Assembly: GCA_963666505.2 (NCBI GenBank)
Contig: CAXXXL010000003.1
Location: 1,302,001 to 1,366,000 of the forward strand
Direction of reading: 5' to 3'
Length of the DNA: 64,000 bases
Source of the DNA: JABGQS01 sp963666505
Lineage (GTDB): Bacteria; Bacillota; Clostridia; Christensenellales; SZUA-584
In this document: positions 9,082 to 18,163 of the stretch, piece after piece
Position numbering within the stretch: the stretch's first letter is position 1
Layout: every line of letters starts with the position of its first letter
Translations under genes and position numbers: made by a program
Notes under the pieces: generated by a model
What the model was told of the DNA's origin: nothing
The model's database searches: none
What the model saw: only the letters and a program-made list of their open reading frames with translations

Positions 9082-9846
9082 ATGAAAAGGTTAGAAGGTA
9101 AACGAGCAGTAATAACAGGCGGTGCCCAGGGTCTTGGTGCAGCGTTGTCAAAAAGAATGGCGGAGGAAGGCGCAAAGGTGGTCATCGGAGACCTTAACGA
9201 GGAAGGCGCAAAACAGACCGCAGCGCAGATCGATGGGGCACAGGCGTTTTCTCTTGATGTGTCCGACTATGCTTCCTGCGAGCAGTTCATGAAAAAAGCA
9301 AACGACTATCTTGGCGGAATAGATATATTTGTTTCAAACGCAGCGATACTGTTTTCAGGATCGATCCGTGAGATGGAAACTGAAAGATGGAAGAAAGTCA
9401 TTGATGTAAATCTGTGCGGCTTCTTTAATACAGCAAAGGCTGCTTCAATGTACATGAAAAAGGGAAGCATCATACAGATAAACTCCAAGTCAGGCAAAAA
9501 AGGATCATACAAGAATTCTGCTTATGCAGCAAGCAAGTTCGGCGGTATTGGCCTCGTTCAGAGCCTTGCGCTGGAGCTCGCTGAGGAAAACATAAGGGTA
9601 AATGCTATCTGCCCTGGCAATCTTCTCGATTCACCGCTTTGGGTAAACAGCCTGTTCAAACAATATGCAAAAAACCAGGGCATCACAGAAGAGGAAGTAA
9701 GGCAGAAATATATCGACCAGGTACCGCTGAAAAGAGGCTGCAGATATGATGACGTTGAGAACCTGCTAGTTTTTCTTGCCAGCGACGAAGCTGAATATAT
9801 GACAGGACAGGCGATCAACGTTACTGGCGGACAGCAGATGAATTAG
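9082..9846 (+). CDS. srlD: SDR family oxidoreductase, sorbitol-6-phosphate dehydrogenase-like
   Basis: A 254-residue cytosolic short-chain dehydrogenase. The cofactor motif GGAQGLGA is near residues 13-20, the NNAG-equivalent is SNAAI near 88, and the catalytic Ser (QINSKSGK, near 137) precedes YAASK (Tyr near 150). The blocks QINSKSGKKGS, KFGG.GLVQSLALELAEE, VPLKRGC and TGQAINVTGGQQM match the sorbitol-6-phosphate 2-dehydrogenase group (SrlD), which interconverts sorbitol 6-phosphate and fructose 6-phosphate with NAD. No PTS genes are nearby, so the real substrate may be another polyol phosphate. The ribosome site is CAGGAGG. Confidence 0.75.
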   Translation: MKRLEGKRAVITGGAQGLGAALSKRMAEEGAKVVIGDLNEEGAKQTAAQIDGAQAFSLDVSDYASCEQFMKKANDYLGGIDIFVSNAAILFSGSIREMETERWKKVIDVNLCGFFNTAKAASMYMKKGSIIQINSKSGKKGSYKNSAYAASKFGGIGLVQSLALELAEENIRVNAICPGNLLDSPLWVNSLFKQYAKNQGITEEEVRQKYIDQVPLKRGCRYDDVENLLVFLASDEAEYMTGQAINVTGGQQMN

Positions 9847-9872
9847 GCCTTTTCTTAGGTCGGGGAGCTTAC

Positions 9873-10838
9873 ATGAGAAGATACACTATTGAGAGGCCGA
9901 AGATGATGCAGGGCATTGATGACACCCGGTTTAATCCGAAGGTCATCGTCACATGCCTCATAGCGCTGGCGATATACATGATATACAACATAGCTGCGTC
10001 GATAATAGGTGTTTTCTATATCGGTTCAGAAATGTTTGCAGACCCAAGCGAGCTGGAGGGTTCTTTTGACGATATTATGAACAGCTTGATGCAGATGGTA
10101 TACTCGCAGCCGTTCATTTTGATCTTGCTTTTCAGCATGGCTTTGCTTATAGGATTCGTCATCATCGAGGCAAGAGCTATAGAGAAGAAAAAGCTCAGGA
10201 TGATAGGGCTGGTAAAAACCCGGTTTGCGCTAAAGTATATCATAGGCGCAGCCGTCGGTGTGTTGGTGCTTTTCGTATTGCTTCTGCCAACGCTGATAAC
10301 GGAATACGACACGATATATTTTACGGCAGCAAAACCGCTGCTTCTTACTATGCTGTTTGCGTTTGTGGTGCAGTCAGCTGCTGAAGAGCTTCTCTTCCGG
10401 GGCTATCTTATGACCGCCGCAAGCAGAAGAGTGGGGATGTTCTGGGGCGTTGTTATATCTTCTGTAGTGTTTGCGATGCTTCATATCGTAAACAGTGGCA
10501 TGACAGTACTATCTATCGTACAGATTTTCCTGCTCGGTTCATTCTTCGGGTTCTATGTCATCCGGACTAACAGTATTTGGGGAGCTTTTGGCATGCACTT
10601 TGCCTGGAACTTCGTGCAGGGGCTCTTTGCCAACCTGGAAGTCTCATATGTCGATCTTGATTATAGGGTGATAGTCTTCGAAGGAGTCAGCTTCGAGCCG
10701 GATACAAGCAGTGCCTTTGGCAGTCCGGCAGAGCTTATACCGATAGCGCTGCTGCTCGCCGCTATAGCTGTGGTGATGTTTGTAGGCAAAAACAAAATAG
10801 TAGTAAAAAAACCGGTCAACGATGAATTTGAGTACTAG
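9873..10838 (+). CDS. CPBP family intramembrane metalloprotease
   Basis: A 321-residue membrane protein with about eight hydrophobic segments. The CPBP (CAAX protease/bacteriocin-processing) motifs are all present: EELLFRGYL (Glu-Glu near residues 170-171), FAMLH near 199-203 and HFAWNF near 241-246. These supply the Glu and His residues of the intramembrane active site. Members cleave prenylated or peptide substrates, or act in bacteriocin immunity; which applies here is not visible. It follows the SDR gene by 26 bases with CGGGGAGC as ribosome site and may be co-transcribed with it. Confidence 0.85.
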   Translation: MRRYTIERPKMMQGIDDTRFNPKVIVTCLIALAIYMIYNIAASIIGVFYIGSEMFADPSELEGSFDDIMNSLMQMVYSQPFILILLFSMALLIGFVIIEARAIEKKKLRMIGLVKTRFALKYIIGAAVGVLVLFVLLLPTLITEYDTIYFTAAKPLLLTMLFAFVVQSAAEELLFRGYLMTAASRRVGMFWGVVISSVVFAMLHIVNSGMTVLSIVQIFLLGSFFGFYVIRTNSIWGAFGMHFAWNFVQGLFANLEVSYVDLDYRVIVFEGVSFEPDTSSAFGSPAELIPIALLLAAIAVVMFVGKNKIVVKKPVNDEFEY

Positions 10839-10877
10839 AAAAATTTGTGAACATTCTATGGAAAAAGCCCTGTTTTT

Positions 10878-10906
10878 TTGACATGATTATTTAAAGCGAG
10901 TATAAT
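10878..10906 (+). promoter_or_regulatory. sigma-A promoter for the SH3/peptidoglycan-binding gene
   Basis: TTGACA (10878-10883), a 17-base spacer and TATAAT (10901-10906) form a full-consensus promoter 34 bases ahead of the ATG at 10940. Confidence 0.85.
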
Positions 10907-10939
10907 ATTGCTGATAGAATATCGACAAGGTGAGGATTA

Positions 10940-12100
10940 ATGAGAAGACCTGTTTTAATATTGATTACCATAGCGCTTTGTCTGGCTGTGTTTGCTCCAG
11001 TTTCAACAGCAAACGCAATGCCATATTTCGAGGAAGCTACAGTTATCGGAGACGAAGTCAACATGAGAATGAGGCCGACAGTAGATTCTCCGGTGATAGC
11101 GCCGCTTAGCGAAGGCACAAGGATTGGCGTATTCTGCGAAGAGCAGGAGGGCTGGTACCGCATTATATACGGCAACTACAGGGGATATATAAGCTCTGAA
11201 TACATTTTCCTGCCGTCAAAAGATTACATGATTGCGCATGTTCAGACGGGCGGGCTTAATATGAGAGAGAACCCGGGCGTCTATTCCAACATAATTACAA
11301 AGCTCGACGAGGGCACGGGCGTAACGATCATTAACTTCTGCGGCGAATGGTATCAAATCGAAGTAAATATTGATACCGACGGAGAGATGCAGTTGCTTAC
11401 CGGATATGTTCACAGCGATTACCTTAAGATAAGCAAAGCGGATCACGTCATGAACATACTTAAAAAAGGTATGAAGGGAGCTGCAGTAAAAGACCTTCAG
11501 CTAGAGCTTCGAAGAAGACACTTTATGGTCGCAAACGCTACCGGATATTTCGGAGACGTTACCGAAGGTGCGGTCAAAGCTTTCCAGAAAGCGGCAGGAG
11601 TCGCACAGGACGGCATTGTCGGAGAAGAGACTTATGCACTCGTCTTCGGCGACAACGATATATCGACAACGGTTGCCGAAATGTTTGGCATAACCGGAGA
11701 AGTAAAGCGTTCTACCTGGGACGATATTGCAAAGGTGTTCAGAAAAGGCACGATTGCAACCGTAACGGATGTTAAAACAGGTAAGCAGTATAAAGTAAGA
11801 AGATTCGGCGGATGGTGGCATGCGGACTGTGAGCCGCTCACTGCAGCCGATACAGCCATTATGAAGTCTATATACGGCGGAACTTGGTCTTGGGACAGAC
11901 GTGCGATATGGGTCACTGTCGGCAGCCGGACATATGCTGCTTCGCAGAACGGTATGCCGCATCTGGCGAGCCCAACGCCGGATAATAATTTCCCCGGGCA
12001 CTTCTGTATACACTTTAACGATTCCAAGGTACATGAAACGGGCAAGGAATGCCCAAGGCATCAGTATTGTGTAGACTACGCTTACAGAATGGCGCATTGA
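10940..12100 (+). CDS. secreted SH3 and peptidoglycan-binding domain protein
   Basis: A 386-residue exported protein. A signal peptide covers residues 1-27 (hydrophobic core ILITIALCLAVFAP, cleavage after ANA). Two bacterial SH3 repeats follow (about 33-90 and 95-165, with GDEVNMRMRPT and GGLNMRENPG), then a peptidoglycan-binding domain (about 172-240, with KGAAVKDLQLELRRR and GYFGDVTEGAVKAFQ). The C-terminal 130-residue domain with GGWWHADCEPLTA and FPGHFCIHF recurs in clostridial cell-wall proteins. Its His and Cys residues suggest metal or thiol chemistry, but no known peptidase motif is obvious. It is driven by its own consensus promoter and closed by a terminator. Confidence 0.8.
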   Translation: MRRPVLILITIALCLAVFAPVSTANAMPYFEEATVIGDEVNMRMRPTVDSPVIAPLSEGTRIGVFCEEQEGWYRIIYGNYRGYISSEYIFLPSKDYMIAHVQTGGLNMRENPGVYSNIITKLDEGTGVTIINFCGEWYQIEVNIDTDGEMQLLTGYVHSDYLKISKADHVMNILKKGMKGAAVKDLQLELRRRHFMVANATGYFGDVTEGAVKAFQKAAGVAQDGIVGEETYALVFGDNDISTTVAEMFGITGEVKRSTWDDIAKVFRKGTIATVTDVKTGKQYKVRRFGGWWHADCEPLTAADTAIMKSIYGGTWSWDRRAIWVTVGSRTYAASQNGMPHLASPTPDNNFPGHFCIHFNDSKVHETGKECPRHQYCVDYAYRMAH

Positions 12101-12112
12101 TTTGAACAGCAG

Positions 12113-12155
12113 GCCTTTCTTTGTGTACTGTTCGGTCCGCAAAGGAAGGCTTTTT
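12113..12155 (+). terminator. Rho-independent terminator
   Basis: GCCTTTCTTT pairs with AAAGGAAGGC (one G-T) and is followed by TTTTT, 13 bases after the stop of the SH3 protein gene. Confidence 0.8.
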
Positions 12156-12220
12156 ATATGTCCGCAGATTTGCTCATGCACTGGCCGCAGACATAAGCGT
12201 ACAAAACACGGAGGTAGTTA

Positions 12221-13375
12221 ATGAAGAAATCGAAGGCCATCATGATGGCTGTTACCACCGGCATAATCGTTTGTTTAGCGACTTGCCTTCTGACAATAGT
12301 AGTTTATCAGAAGCAGCTTGCCGGCGGAGAGAACTCGCTTAACCTGAACGAATTTAGCAGCATTGGGGAAACAATAGACGAATATTTTCTTTACGATTAT
12401 GACATCAAGGATGTACAGGATGCCGGGCTCAAAGCTATGGTAGACTCTCTTGACGACCCATACAGTGTTTATTTTACAAAAGAGGAGTTCGACGCTTTCA
12501 ATCAGAGCTCTGCAGGTGAATATGTCGGCCTCGGCATACTTATTGGCGAGAACAAGGACACGGGATATACCGAGATATTGAAGTTCTTCCCGGGCTCATC
12601 AGCCGAGGAACAGGGCGTGCAGGTAGGCGACCTTATCGTAAAAATAGACGGTGAGGATGTAACCGGCCTGAATACAAGTGAAATAGGGGTAATGTGCACC
12701 GGTGAAGAAGGCACATTCATTACTCTTGGTGTGCTGCGTGACGGCGAGGAATATTCATATGAGCTGGAGAGAAGAGTTATAACAATAGATATGGCTGAAT
12801 ATGAGATGCTGGAGGAGCGCATAGGCTATCTTAAGATAATACAGTTCAGCGGAAATGCATATGATAAGTTTGCCGAAGCCATGGAGTTTTTTGAAGAGCA
12901 GGGAGCACAAGGCGTGGTTATAGACCTGCGTGATAATCCGGGTGGCTATCTCAATGTGGTAGTTGACATGCTGGACGATATCCTGCCTGAAGGCACCCTG
13001 GTTTATACCGAGGATAAATACGGCAGCAGAGAAACGGAATACAGCGGTCCGGACAGCATTGATATGCAGTTCACTGTGCTAGTCAACGGGAACACAGCAT
13101 CGGCCTCCGAGATTTTCGCCGGTGCCGTGCAGGACTATGAATACGCAGATGTAGTCGGAACTACGACATACGGCAAGGGAGTTGTGCAGGTCGTTCTGCC
13201 AATGGAAGGCACCGGCGCTGGGCTCAAGCTTACCATATCGGAATACTTCACACCAAACGGTAGAAGCATAAACGGAACAGGCATAGAACCTGACTACTAC
13301 GTTGAGGAAGACGACAGCGGCGAAGATGTTCAGATGGATAAAGCTCTCAGCATATTGAAAGATATAATAGGATAA
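12221..13375 (+). CDS. ctpA: S41 family carboxyl-terminal processing protease
   Basis: A 384-residue membrane-anchored protease facing the cell wall. A single hydrophobic anchor (residues 5-28) is followed by the N-terminal helical region, a PDZ domain (about 92-165, with VGLGILIG and VGDLIVKIDG) and the S41 catalytic domain. The Ser motif NTASASEIFAG lies near residues 291-301 and the Lys motif TYGKGVVQ near 319-326, so the Ser-Lys dyad is present. These proteases trim C-termini of secreted or envelope proteins, and some act in sporulation or cell-wall hydrolase control. ACGGAGG is the ribosome site. The family name CtpA/CtpB is used loosely. Confidence 0.88.
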   Translation: MKKSKAIMMAVTTGIIVCLATCLLTIVVYQKQLAGGENSLNLNEFSSIGETIDEYFLYDYDIKDVQDAGLKAMVDSLDDPYSVYFTKEEFDAFNQSSAGEYVGLGILIGENKDTGYTEILKFFPGSSAEEQGVQVGDLIVKIDGEDVTGLNTSEIGVMCTGEEGTFITLGVLRDGEEYSYELERRVITIDMAEYEMLEERIGYLKIIQFSGNAYDKFAEAMEFFEEQGAQGVVIDLRDNPGGYLNVVVDMLDDILPEGTLVYTEDKYGSRETEYSGPDSIDMQFTVLVNGNTASASEIFAGAVQDYEYADVVGTTTYGKGVVQVVLPMEGTGAGLKLTISEYFTPNGRSINGTGIEPDYYVEEDDSGEDVQMDKALSILKDIIG

Positions 13376-13422
13376 AAATATTTAAATATATTAGAAATAT
13401 TTGTGAAGAGGAGAAAAGTTTT

Positions 13423-14349
13423 ATGTATGATGTAATTATAATTGGAGCAGGGACGGCAGGACTGACAGCCGGGCTTTATGCGGCAAGAGCAAGTCTTAAG
13501 GCGCTTATCTTTGAAAAGGTGTTTCCGGGCGGGCAGATAGCAAGGGCGCATATAGTTGAAAACTATCCGGGATTTCCCGAGGGACTTACGGGTATTGAGC
13601 TCTCAATGAAAATGAAGGAACAGGCCGAAAAACACGGTGCAGTCATAAAGACCGAGAACGTTACCGGTTTCGACCTTGAAGGAGATATTAAAAAGATAAC
13701 CACTCCCGAGGGTACCTACGAGGCAAAAACAGTGATTCTTGCTATGGGAGCGAACTACAGGGAGCTCGGGCTTCCTTCCGAAAAGAAAATGGTCGGTTCG
13801 GGCGTATCTTACTGTGCAACGTGCGACGGCGCTTTCTTTAAGGGCCAGGACGTAGCTGTTATAGGCGGCGGAGACACTGCTCTTGAAGACGCTGTATACC
13901 TTGATAAGTTCGTAAACAAGGTCTACCTGGTGCACAGACGTGATGAGCTTCGGGCACAGGCAGCGCTGCAGGAAGCGGCAAAGCAGTGCGAGAAGGTGGA
14001 GTTCGTGCTAAGCTACGTACCGGAGAGTATCGAAGGCAAACAGAAGGTGGAAGGTCTGAAGATAAAGAGCAAAAAAACAGGAGAAGTAAAGGAATTGCCG
14101 GTCACAGGCGTATTTATTGCGGTTGGTATAATTCCTGAATCGGATGCTGTTCGGGGTATGGTGTGCACGGACGATTTCGGATACATATGCACAGATAAAT
14201 ATCAGGCTACAAGTATAAAGGGAGTGTATGCAGCCGGTGACATTACACTCAAGCCGTTAAAACAGCTTGTTACGGCGGCTGCAGAAGGCGCTACCGCCAT
14301 ATACGCTATTCAGTCATATCTAATGGAACAGGCGGCGTGCAAGAGATAA
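13423..14349 (+). CDS. trxB: thioredoxin-disulfide reductase
   Basis: A 308-residue cytosolic flavoprotein that transfers electrons from NADPH to thioredoxin. The FAD motif GAGTAGLTAGLYAARA is at residues 7-22, the redox-active CATC at residues 131-134, the NADPH-binding GGGDTALEDA near 150 and the C-terminal FAD motif AAGDITLKPLKQ near 270. Length and order match bacterial TrxB. It follows the S41 gene by 47 bases with GAGGAG as ribosome site. A 10-bp inverted repeat after its stop separates it from glmM. Confidence 0.95.
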   Translation: MYDVIIIGAGTAGLTAGLYAARASLKALIFEKVFPGGQIARAHIVENYPGFPEGLTGIELSMKMKEQAEKHGAVIKTENVTGFDLEGDIKKITTPEGTYEAKTVILAMGANYRELGLPSEKKMVGSGVSYCATCDGAFFKGQDVAVIGGGDTALEDAVYLDKFVNKVYLVHRRDELRAQAALQEAAKQCEKVEFVLSYVPESIEGKQKVEGLKIKSKKTGEVKELPVTGVFIAVGIIPESDAVRGMVCTDDFGYICTDKYQATSIKGVYAAGDITLKPLKQLVTAAAEGATAIYAIQSYLMEQAACKR

Positions 14350-14356
14350 CAAAGGA

Positions 14357-14382
14357 CTATACCAATTTGCGTATTGGTATAG
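14357..14382. promoter_or_regulatory. perfect inverted repeat between trxB and glmM
   Basis: CTATACCAAT and ATTGGTATAG form a perfect 10-bp stem around TTGCGT, 39 bases ahead of the glmM start. There is no T run, so it is not a standard terminator. It could be an operator or an mRNA-processing hairpin. Confidence 0.45.
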
Positions 14383-14420
14383 AGCGAACTATAATACAGT
14401 AGTTCGTGCTTGGAGGATAT

Positions 14421-15767
14421 ATGGGAAGGTTGTTTGGCACGGACGGTGTCCGTGGAGTTGCAAATGAAAAACTGACATGCGAACTTGCATTCAAGCTTGG
14501 GCAGGCAGGTGCATACGTGCTTACCAGCAGAGTGCATAAGGCAAGGATACTCATTGGCAGGGATACTAGGATATCCGGCAATATGCTCGAAGCCGCTATG
14601 GTGGCGGGAATATGCTCAGTAGGGGCCGAAGCTATCGTTGCGGGAGTTATACCGACGTCCGGCGTTGCATTCCTAACAAGGGACTACAAAGCGGATGCCG
14701 GCGTAGTTATATCCGCATCGCACAATTCGGTGGAATACAACGGCATTAAGTTTTTTAACGCCGATGGCAAAAAGCTGCCGGACGAGGTCGAAAACAGAAT
14801 AGAGAGCATAATACTCGACGGCAGTGAAGAGATCATGCTGCAGACTGGTGTAAACATAGGCCGCAAGGTCAGCGCTGCCAACAGCGCTGCCGAGTATAAA
14901 GAGTTCCTGCTTTCGACGATAAACACGAACCTTCGTGGTTTAAAGATCGTCCTCGACTGCGCACACGGTGCAGCGTCGTTCATAGGTCCAAGGAGCTTTA
15001 CCGAGCTTGGTGCAGAGGTGATTCCATACTACAACACGCCGGACGGTACGAACATAAACGACTACTGCGGCTCTACACACCCTCAGAAGCTGACACAGCT
15101 CGTTGCAGAGCTAGGCGCAGATTTAGGACTTGCTTTCGATGGTGACGCCGACAGGCTCATAGCAGTAGACGAACATGGGGTTATAGTAGACGGCGACCAG
15201 ATAATGGCCATCTGCGCCATAGATATGAAAGAGCGCGGTCTGCTCAAAAAAGACACTCTGGTGTGTACTGTAATGAGCAACCTCGGACTGGATATAGCCA
15301 TGAAGAAGCACGGTATAAAAACTGTCAAGACAAAAGTCGGCGACAGATACGTGCTTGAAGAGATGATAAAAGGCGGCTACAGCCTTGGCGGCGAACAGTC
15401 GGGGCATATCATTTTCCTCGATGACAATACGACTGGTGACGGTATACTTACCGGGCTGCACCTTGCGTCAATAATCATGCGGAGCGGCAAGTCGCTAAGC
15501 CGGCTGGCAAGCAGCATAAATATACTGCCGCAGGTGCTGGTGAACGCATGGGTAAAGGACGAGCATAAAGACCACATCATGGAAGATAAGGAAGTTGTGG
15601 CAAAGATAAAGCAGCTAGAGAAGATGTTTCACGGCAAAGGCCGTGTGCTGATACGTCCGTCAGGCACAGAACCGCTTGTAAGGGTAATGCTTGAAGGCAC
15701 TGACAAAAAAGAAATAGAGCGCCAGGCGGTCGATATGGTAAAACTGATAGAAAGCCGACTGGCGTAA
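14421..15767 (+). CDS. glmM: phosphoglucosamine mutase
   Basis: A 448-residue cytosolic enzyme converting glucosamine 6-phosphate to glucosamine 1-phosphate for peptidoglycan precursors. It starts with the family motif MGRLFGTDGVRG. The phosphoserine loop SASHN places the active Ser at residue 100, the metal-binding loop is DGDADR near 240, the sugar loop GGEQSGH is near 325 and the phosphate loop RPSGTEP is near 410. The ATG at 14421 has TTGGAGG just upstream; the in-frame ATG at 14406 would place that ribosome site inside the gene. It lies 25 bases ahead of glmS, the preceding step of the pathway. Confidence 0.96.
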   Translation: MGRLFGTDGVRGVANEKLTCELAFKLGQAGAYVLTSRVHKARILIGRDTRISGNMLEAAMVAGICSVGAEAIVAGVIPTSGVAFLTRDYKADAGVVISASHNSVEYNGIKFFNADGKKLPDEVENRIESIILDGSEEIMLQTGVNIGRKVSAANSAAEYKEFLLSTINTNLRGLKIVLDCAHGAASFIGPRSFTELGAEVIPYYNTPDGTNINDYCGSTHPQKLTQLVAELGADLGLAFDGDADRLIAVDEHGVIVDGDQIMAICAIDMKERGLLKKDTLVCTVMSNLGLDIAMKKHGIKTVKTKVGDRYVLEEMIKGGYSLGGEQSGHIIFLDDNTTGDGILTGLHLASIIMRSGKSLSRLASSINILPQVLVNAWVKDEHKDHIMEDKEVVAKIKQLEKMFHGKGRVLIRPSGTEPLVRVMLEGTDKKEIERQAVDMVKLIESRLA

Positions 15768-15792
15768 TAAAACGCTTGGAGGCTAATTTAAT

Positions 15793-17610
15793 ATGTGTGG
15801 AATCGTAGGTTATGCAGGAAGCAGAGACACCGCAAAAGTGCTGATAGGAGGGCTTAAAAAGCTCGAGTACAGAGGGTATGACAGTGCAGGCATAGCTGTA
15901 GTGAAAGACGGATGTCTGACAATACAAAAGGCTAAAGGAAGATTGTCGCAGCTCGAGGACATGCTTGGGGACTATTCAGCGCAAGACTCCGTAGGCATCG
16001 GGCACACAAGATGGGCAACGCATGGCGAGCCCTCACAGAAGAATTCGCATCCGCACGCAAACTGTGCAGGCACAATTGCCGTGGTGCACAACGGAATTAT
16101 CGAAAACTACATCAAACTCAAACAATGGTTGATAGGAGAAGGCGTAGACTTTGCATCCGATACGGATACGGAAGTTGCCGCACATCTTATCAATTATTTT
16201 TATGAAGGCGATCTTTTGCAGGCGGTGATGAGCGCCGTTGACAAACTTGAAGGCTCTTACGCTCTTGGTGTCGTATCGAAAGACCACCCGGACACAGTAG
16301 TCGCAGTAAGGAAGGACAGCCCGCTGGTTGTGGGAATAGGGGACGGCGAGAACCTTATCGCATCCGACATACCTGCACTTCTTGAATACACCAGGGACGT
16401 TATATTCCTCGGCGACAAGGAGATAGCAGTGCTTACAAGAGACAGCGCTGAAATATATGATGAGTACGGCAATACGAAGCAAAGAGAGACGTATCACGTT
16501 GACTGGGATGCGCAGCAGGCTGAAAAGGGCGGCTATGAGCACTTCATGATAAAGGAGATACACGAAGAACCTGCCGTTATGACGGATACACTGAAAATAA
16601 AGGATGGGCGAATAAACCTCGAGAGCATCGGAATCGATGAAGAAACCATATCCGGCATAAGCAAAGTCGGTATAATAGCCTGCGGAACGGCGTATCACGC
16701 CGGAATGGTAGGCAAGTATATAATAGAGGATCTTGCAAGGATACCTGTAGAGGTCGAGATCGCATCCGAGTTCAGATACCGCAGACCGATAATAACTCCG
16801 GGTCAGCTCGTTATAATTATAAGCCAATCGGGAGAGACGGCGGACACACTGGCAGCGATGCGTGAAGCAAAGAAGTACGGCGCTAAAATAGCTGCGGTGG
16901 TCAACGTGGTCGGCAGCTCTATCGCAAGGGAAGCGGACGCAGTGCTCTATACCCACGCAGGCCCGGAGATAGCCGTCGCTTCAACAAAGGCGTACAACAC
17001 TCAGCTCATTGCAGTCTATATGATAGCTCTTGAACTGGGCAGACTTTCCGGGAGCCTGACGATGGATGAATACGAGAGGCTGGTAAAAGGTCTGGCTGAA
17101 GTGCCGGAGCTGACAAAGAAGGTGCTGGACACCAAAACGCAGCTGCAGAGGATTGCTTCAGAAAACTTTGCGCAGAGCAGCGTGTTCTTTATCGGCAGGG
17201 GGCTGGATTTTGTATTGTCAATGGAAGCCTCACTAAAGCTCAAAGAGATCTCGTATATCCACTCCGAGGCTTACGCCGCAGGTGAGCTCAAACACGGGAC
17301 GATAGCGCTTATCGAAGAGGGTACGCTTGTTGTGGCTATTGCGACACAGGGCAAGCTGATAGAAAAAACTATCAGCAACATAAAAGAAGTTAAGGCACGT
17401 GGAGCGAAAGTGCTGGCAGTGTGCTTTGAAGGCACGCACATGCCGGAAGATGTGGCGGATGAAGTGGTTTATCTGCCCAAAACCGACGATATATTTGCGC
17501 CGATACTGACGGTCACGCCGATGCAGTTGTTCGCATATTATATGTCTGTGGAAAAGGGCTGTGACGTTGATAAACCAAGGAACCTTGCGAAGAGCGTTAC
17601 TGTGGAGTAA
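15793..17610 (+). CDS. glmS: glutamine-fructose-6-phosphate aminotransferase (isomerizing)
   Basis: A 605-residue cytosolic enzyme that makes glucosamine 6-phosphate from fructose 6-phosphate and glutamine. The N-terminal glutaminase domain begins MCGIVGYAG, leaving Cys as the catalytic N-terminal residue. TRWATHGEPS and HNGIIENY follow. The two SIS sugar-isomerase domains contain ACGTAYHAG, SQSGETADT and the C-terminal AYYMSVEKGCDVDKPRNLAKSVTVE-type tail. TTGGAGG is the ribosome site. The 25-base gap to glmM cannot hold a glmS ribozyme, so control differs from the Bacillus arrangement. Confidence 0.97.
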   Translation: MCGIVGYAGSRDTAKVLIGGLKKLEYRGYDSAGIAVVKDGCLTIQKAKGRLSQLEDMLGDYSAQDSVGIGHTRWATHGEPSQKNSHPHANCAGTIAVVHNGIIENYIKLKQWLIGEGVDFASDTDTEVAAHLINYFYEGDLLQAVMSAVDKLEGSYALGVVSKDHPDTVVAVRKDSPLVVGIGDGENLIASDIPALLEYTRDVIFLGDKEIAVLTRDSAEIYDEYGNTKQRETYHVDWDAQQAEKGGYEHFMIKEIHEEPAVMTDTLKIKDGRINLESIGIDEETISGISKVGIIACGTAYHAGMVGKYIIEDLARIPVEVEIASEFRYRRPIITPGQLVIIISQSGETADTLAAMREAKKYGAKIAAVVNVVGSSIAREADAVLYTHAGPEIAVASTKAYNTQLIAVYMIALELGRLSGSLTMDEYERLVKGLAEVPELTKKVLDTKTQLQRIASENFAQSSVFFIGRGLDFVLSMEASLKLKEISYIHSEAYAAGELKHGTIALIEEGTLVVAIATQGKLIEKTISNIKEVKARGAKVLAVCFEGTHMPEDVADEVVYLPKTDDIFAPILTVTPMQLFAYYMSVEKGCDVDKPRNLAKSVTVE

Positions 17611-17625
17611 GGGTTATAAAAGCTA

Positions 17626-18069
17626 TCATAAGTCAAGTGGAATCTGATAACTAAATCCATGTTTTTGAAAGCCAAGGGACTCATAGAAACGGTGTGCGTT
17701 CTCTCGTTGTAGATTGCTGGATAAAGAAACCTTATAGCAGAAGTTTTGTCTGCAAAGATTGATAGCGTACTGCATCATTTCTTTCCCAAAACCTCTATAG
17801 CGGTGCTTTTCGTCTACAACTACATCTTCGATAAGCCCGCTTCTTGCTCCAAAATGAGCAAGGTTATCCACTATTGCCAGCGAAAAAGTCCCGAGAGTTT
17901 CTCCTTCTTGCTCGGCAATATAAATGTGATAGTTAGGGTAGGATTGAATTTTCCGGAAAATCTCTAAGGCGTTTGACAGAGATATTGTGCTTTCTCCGTT
18001 TGGCTCCAGTTGGGCATAAAGTGAAAGAATCGAGGGGATATCTGACTCCGTTGCTTGTCGAATTTGCAT
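17626..18069 (-). CDS. GNAT family N-acetyltransferase
   Basis: A 147-residue protein with a single acetyl-CoA-dependent GNAT fold. The start of the fold is QIRQATESDIPSI, the central strand IEDVVVDEKHRYRGFGKEMM carries the acetyl-CoA pyrophosphate loop (RYRGFG), and the C-terminal FYESLGFQKHG is typical. I take the ATG at 18069 because GGAGG lies 8 bases upstream; the longer frame to 18216 adds a non-homologous hydrophobic tail. It is convergent with glmS (15 bases apart). The substrate is unknown. Confidence 0.82.
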   Translation of the reverse strand: MQIRQATESDIPSILSLYAQLEPNGESTISLSNALEIFRKIQSYPNYHIYIAEQEGETLGTFSLAIVDNLAHFGARSGLIEDVVVDEKHRYRGFGKEMMQYAINLCRQNFCYKVSLSSNLQRENAHRFYESLGFQKHGFSYQIPLDL

Positions 18070-18163
18070 GGATAAATCCTCCAAAGGTGTGTTTTTTCTA
18101 AGTATACAACAATAGCTAATTGAATCCAACAGTAAGAATAATAATGAAAGGATTAGGAAGTTT

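Noticed and set aside
11501..12181. 226-residue open frame on the minus strand across the SH3/peptidoglycan-binding gene
   Set aside because: Shadow of a well-supported coding region; it also runs through that gene's terminator.
16033..16956. 307-residue open frame on the minus strand inside glmS
   Set aside because: Lies wholly within the conserved glmS gene, lacks a ribosome site and has the skewed composition of a codon-shadow frame.
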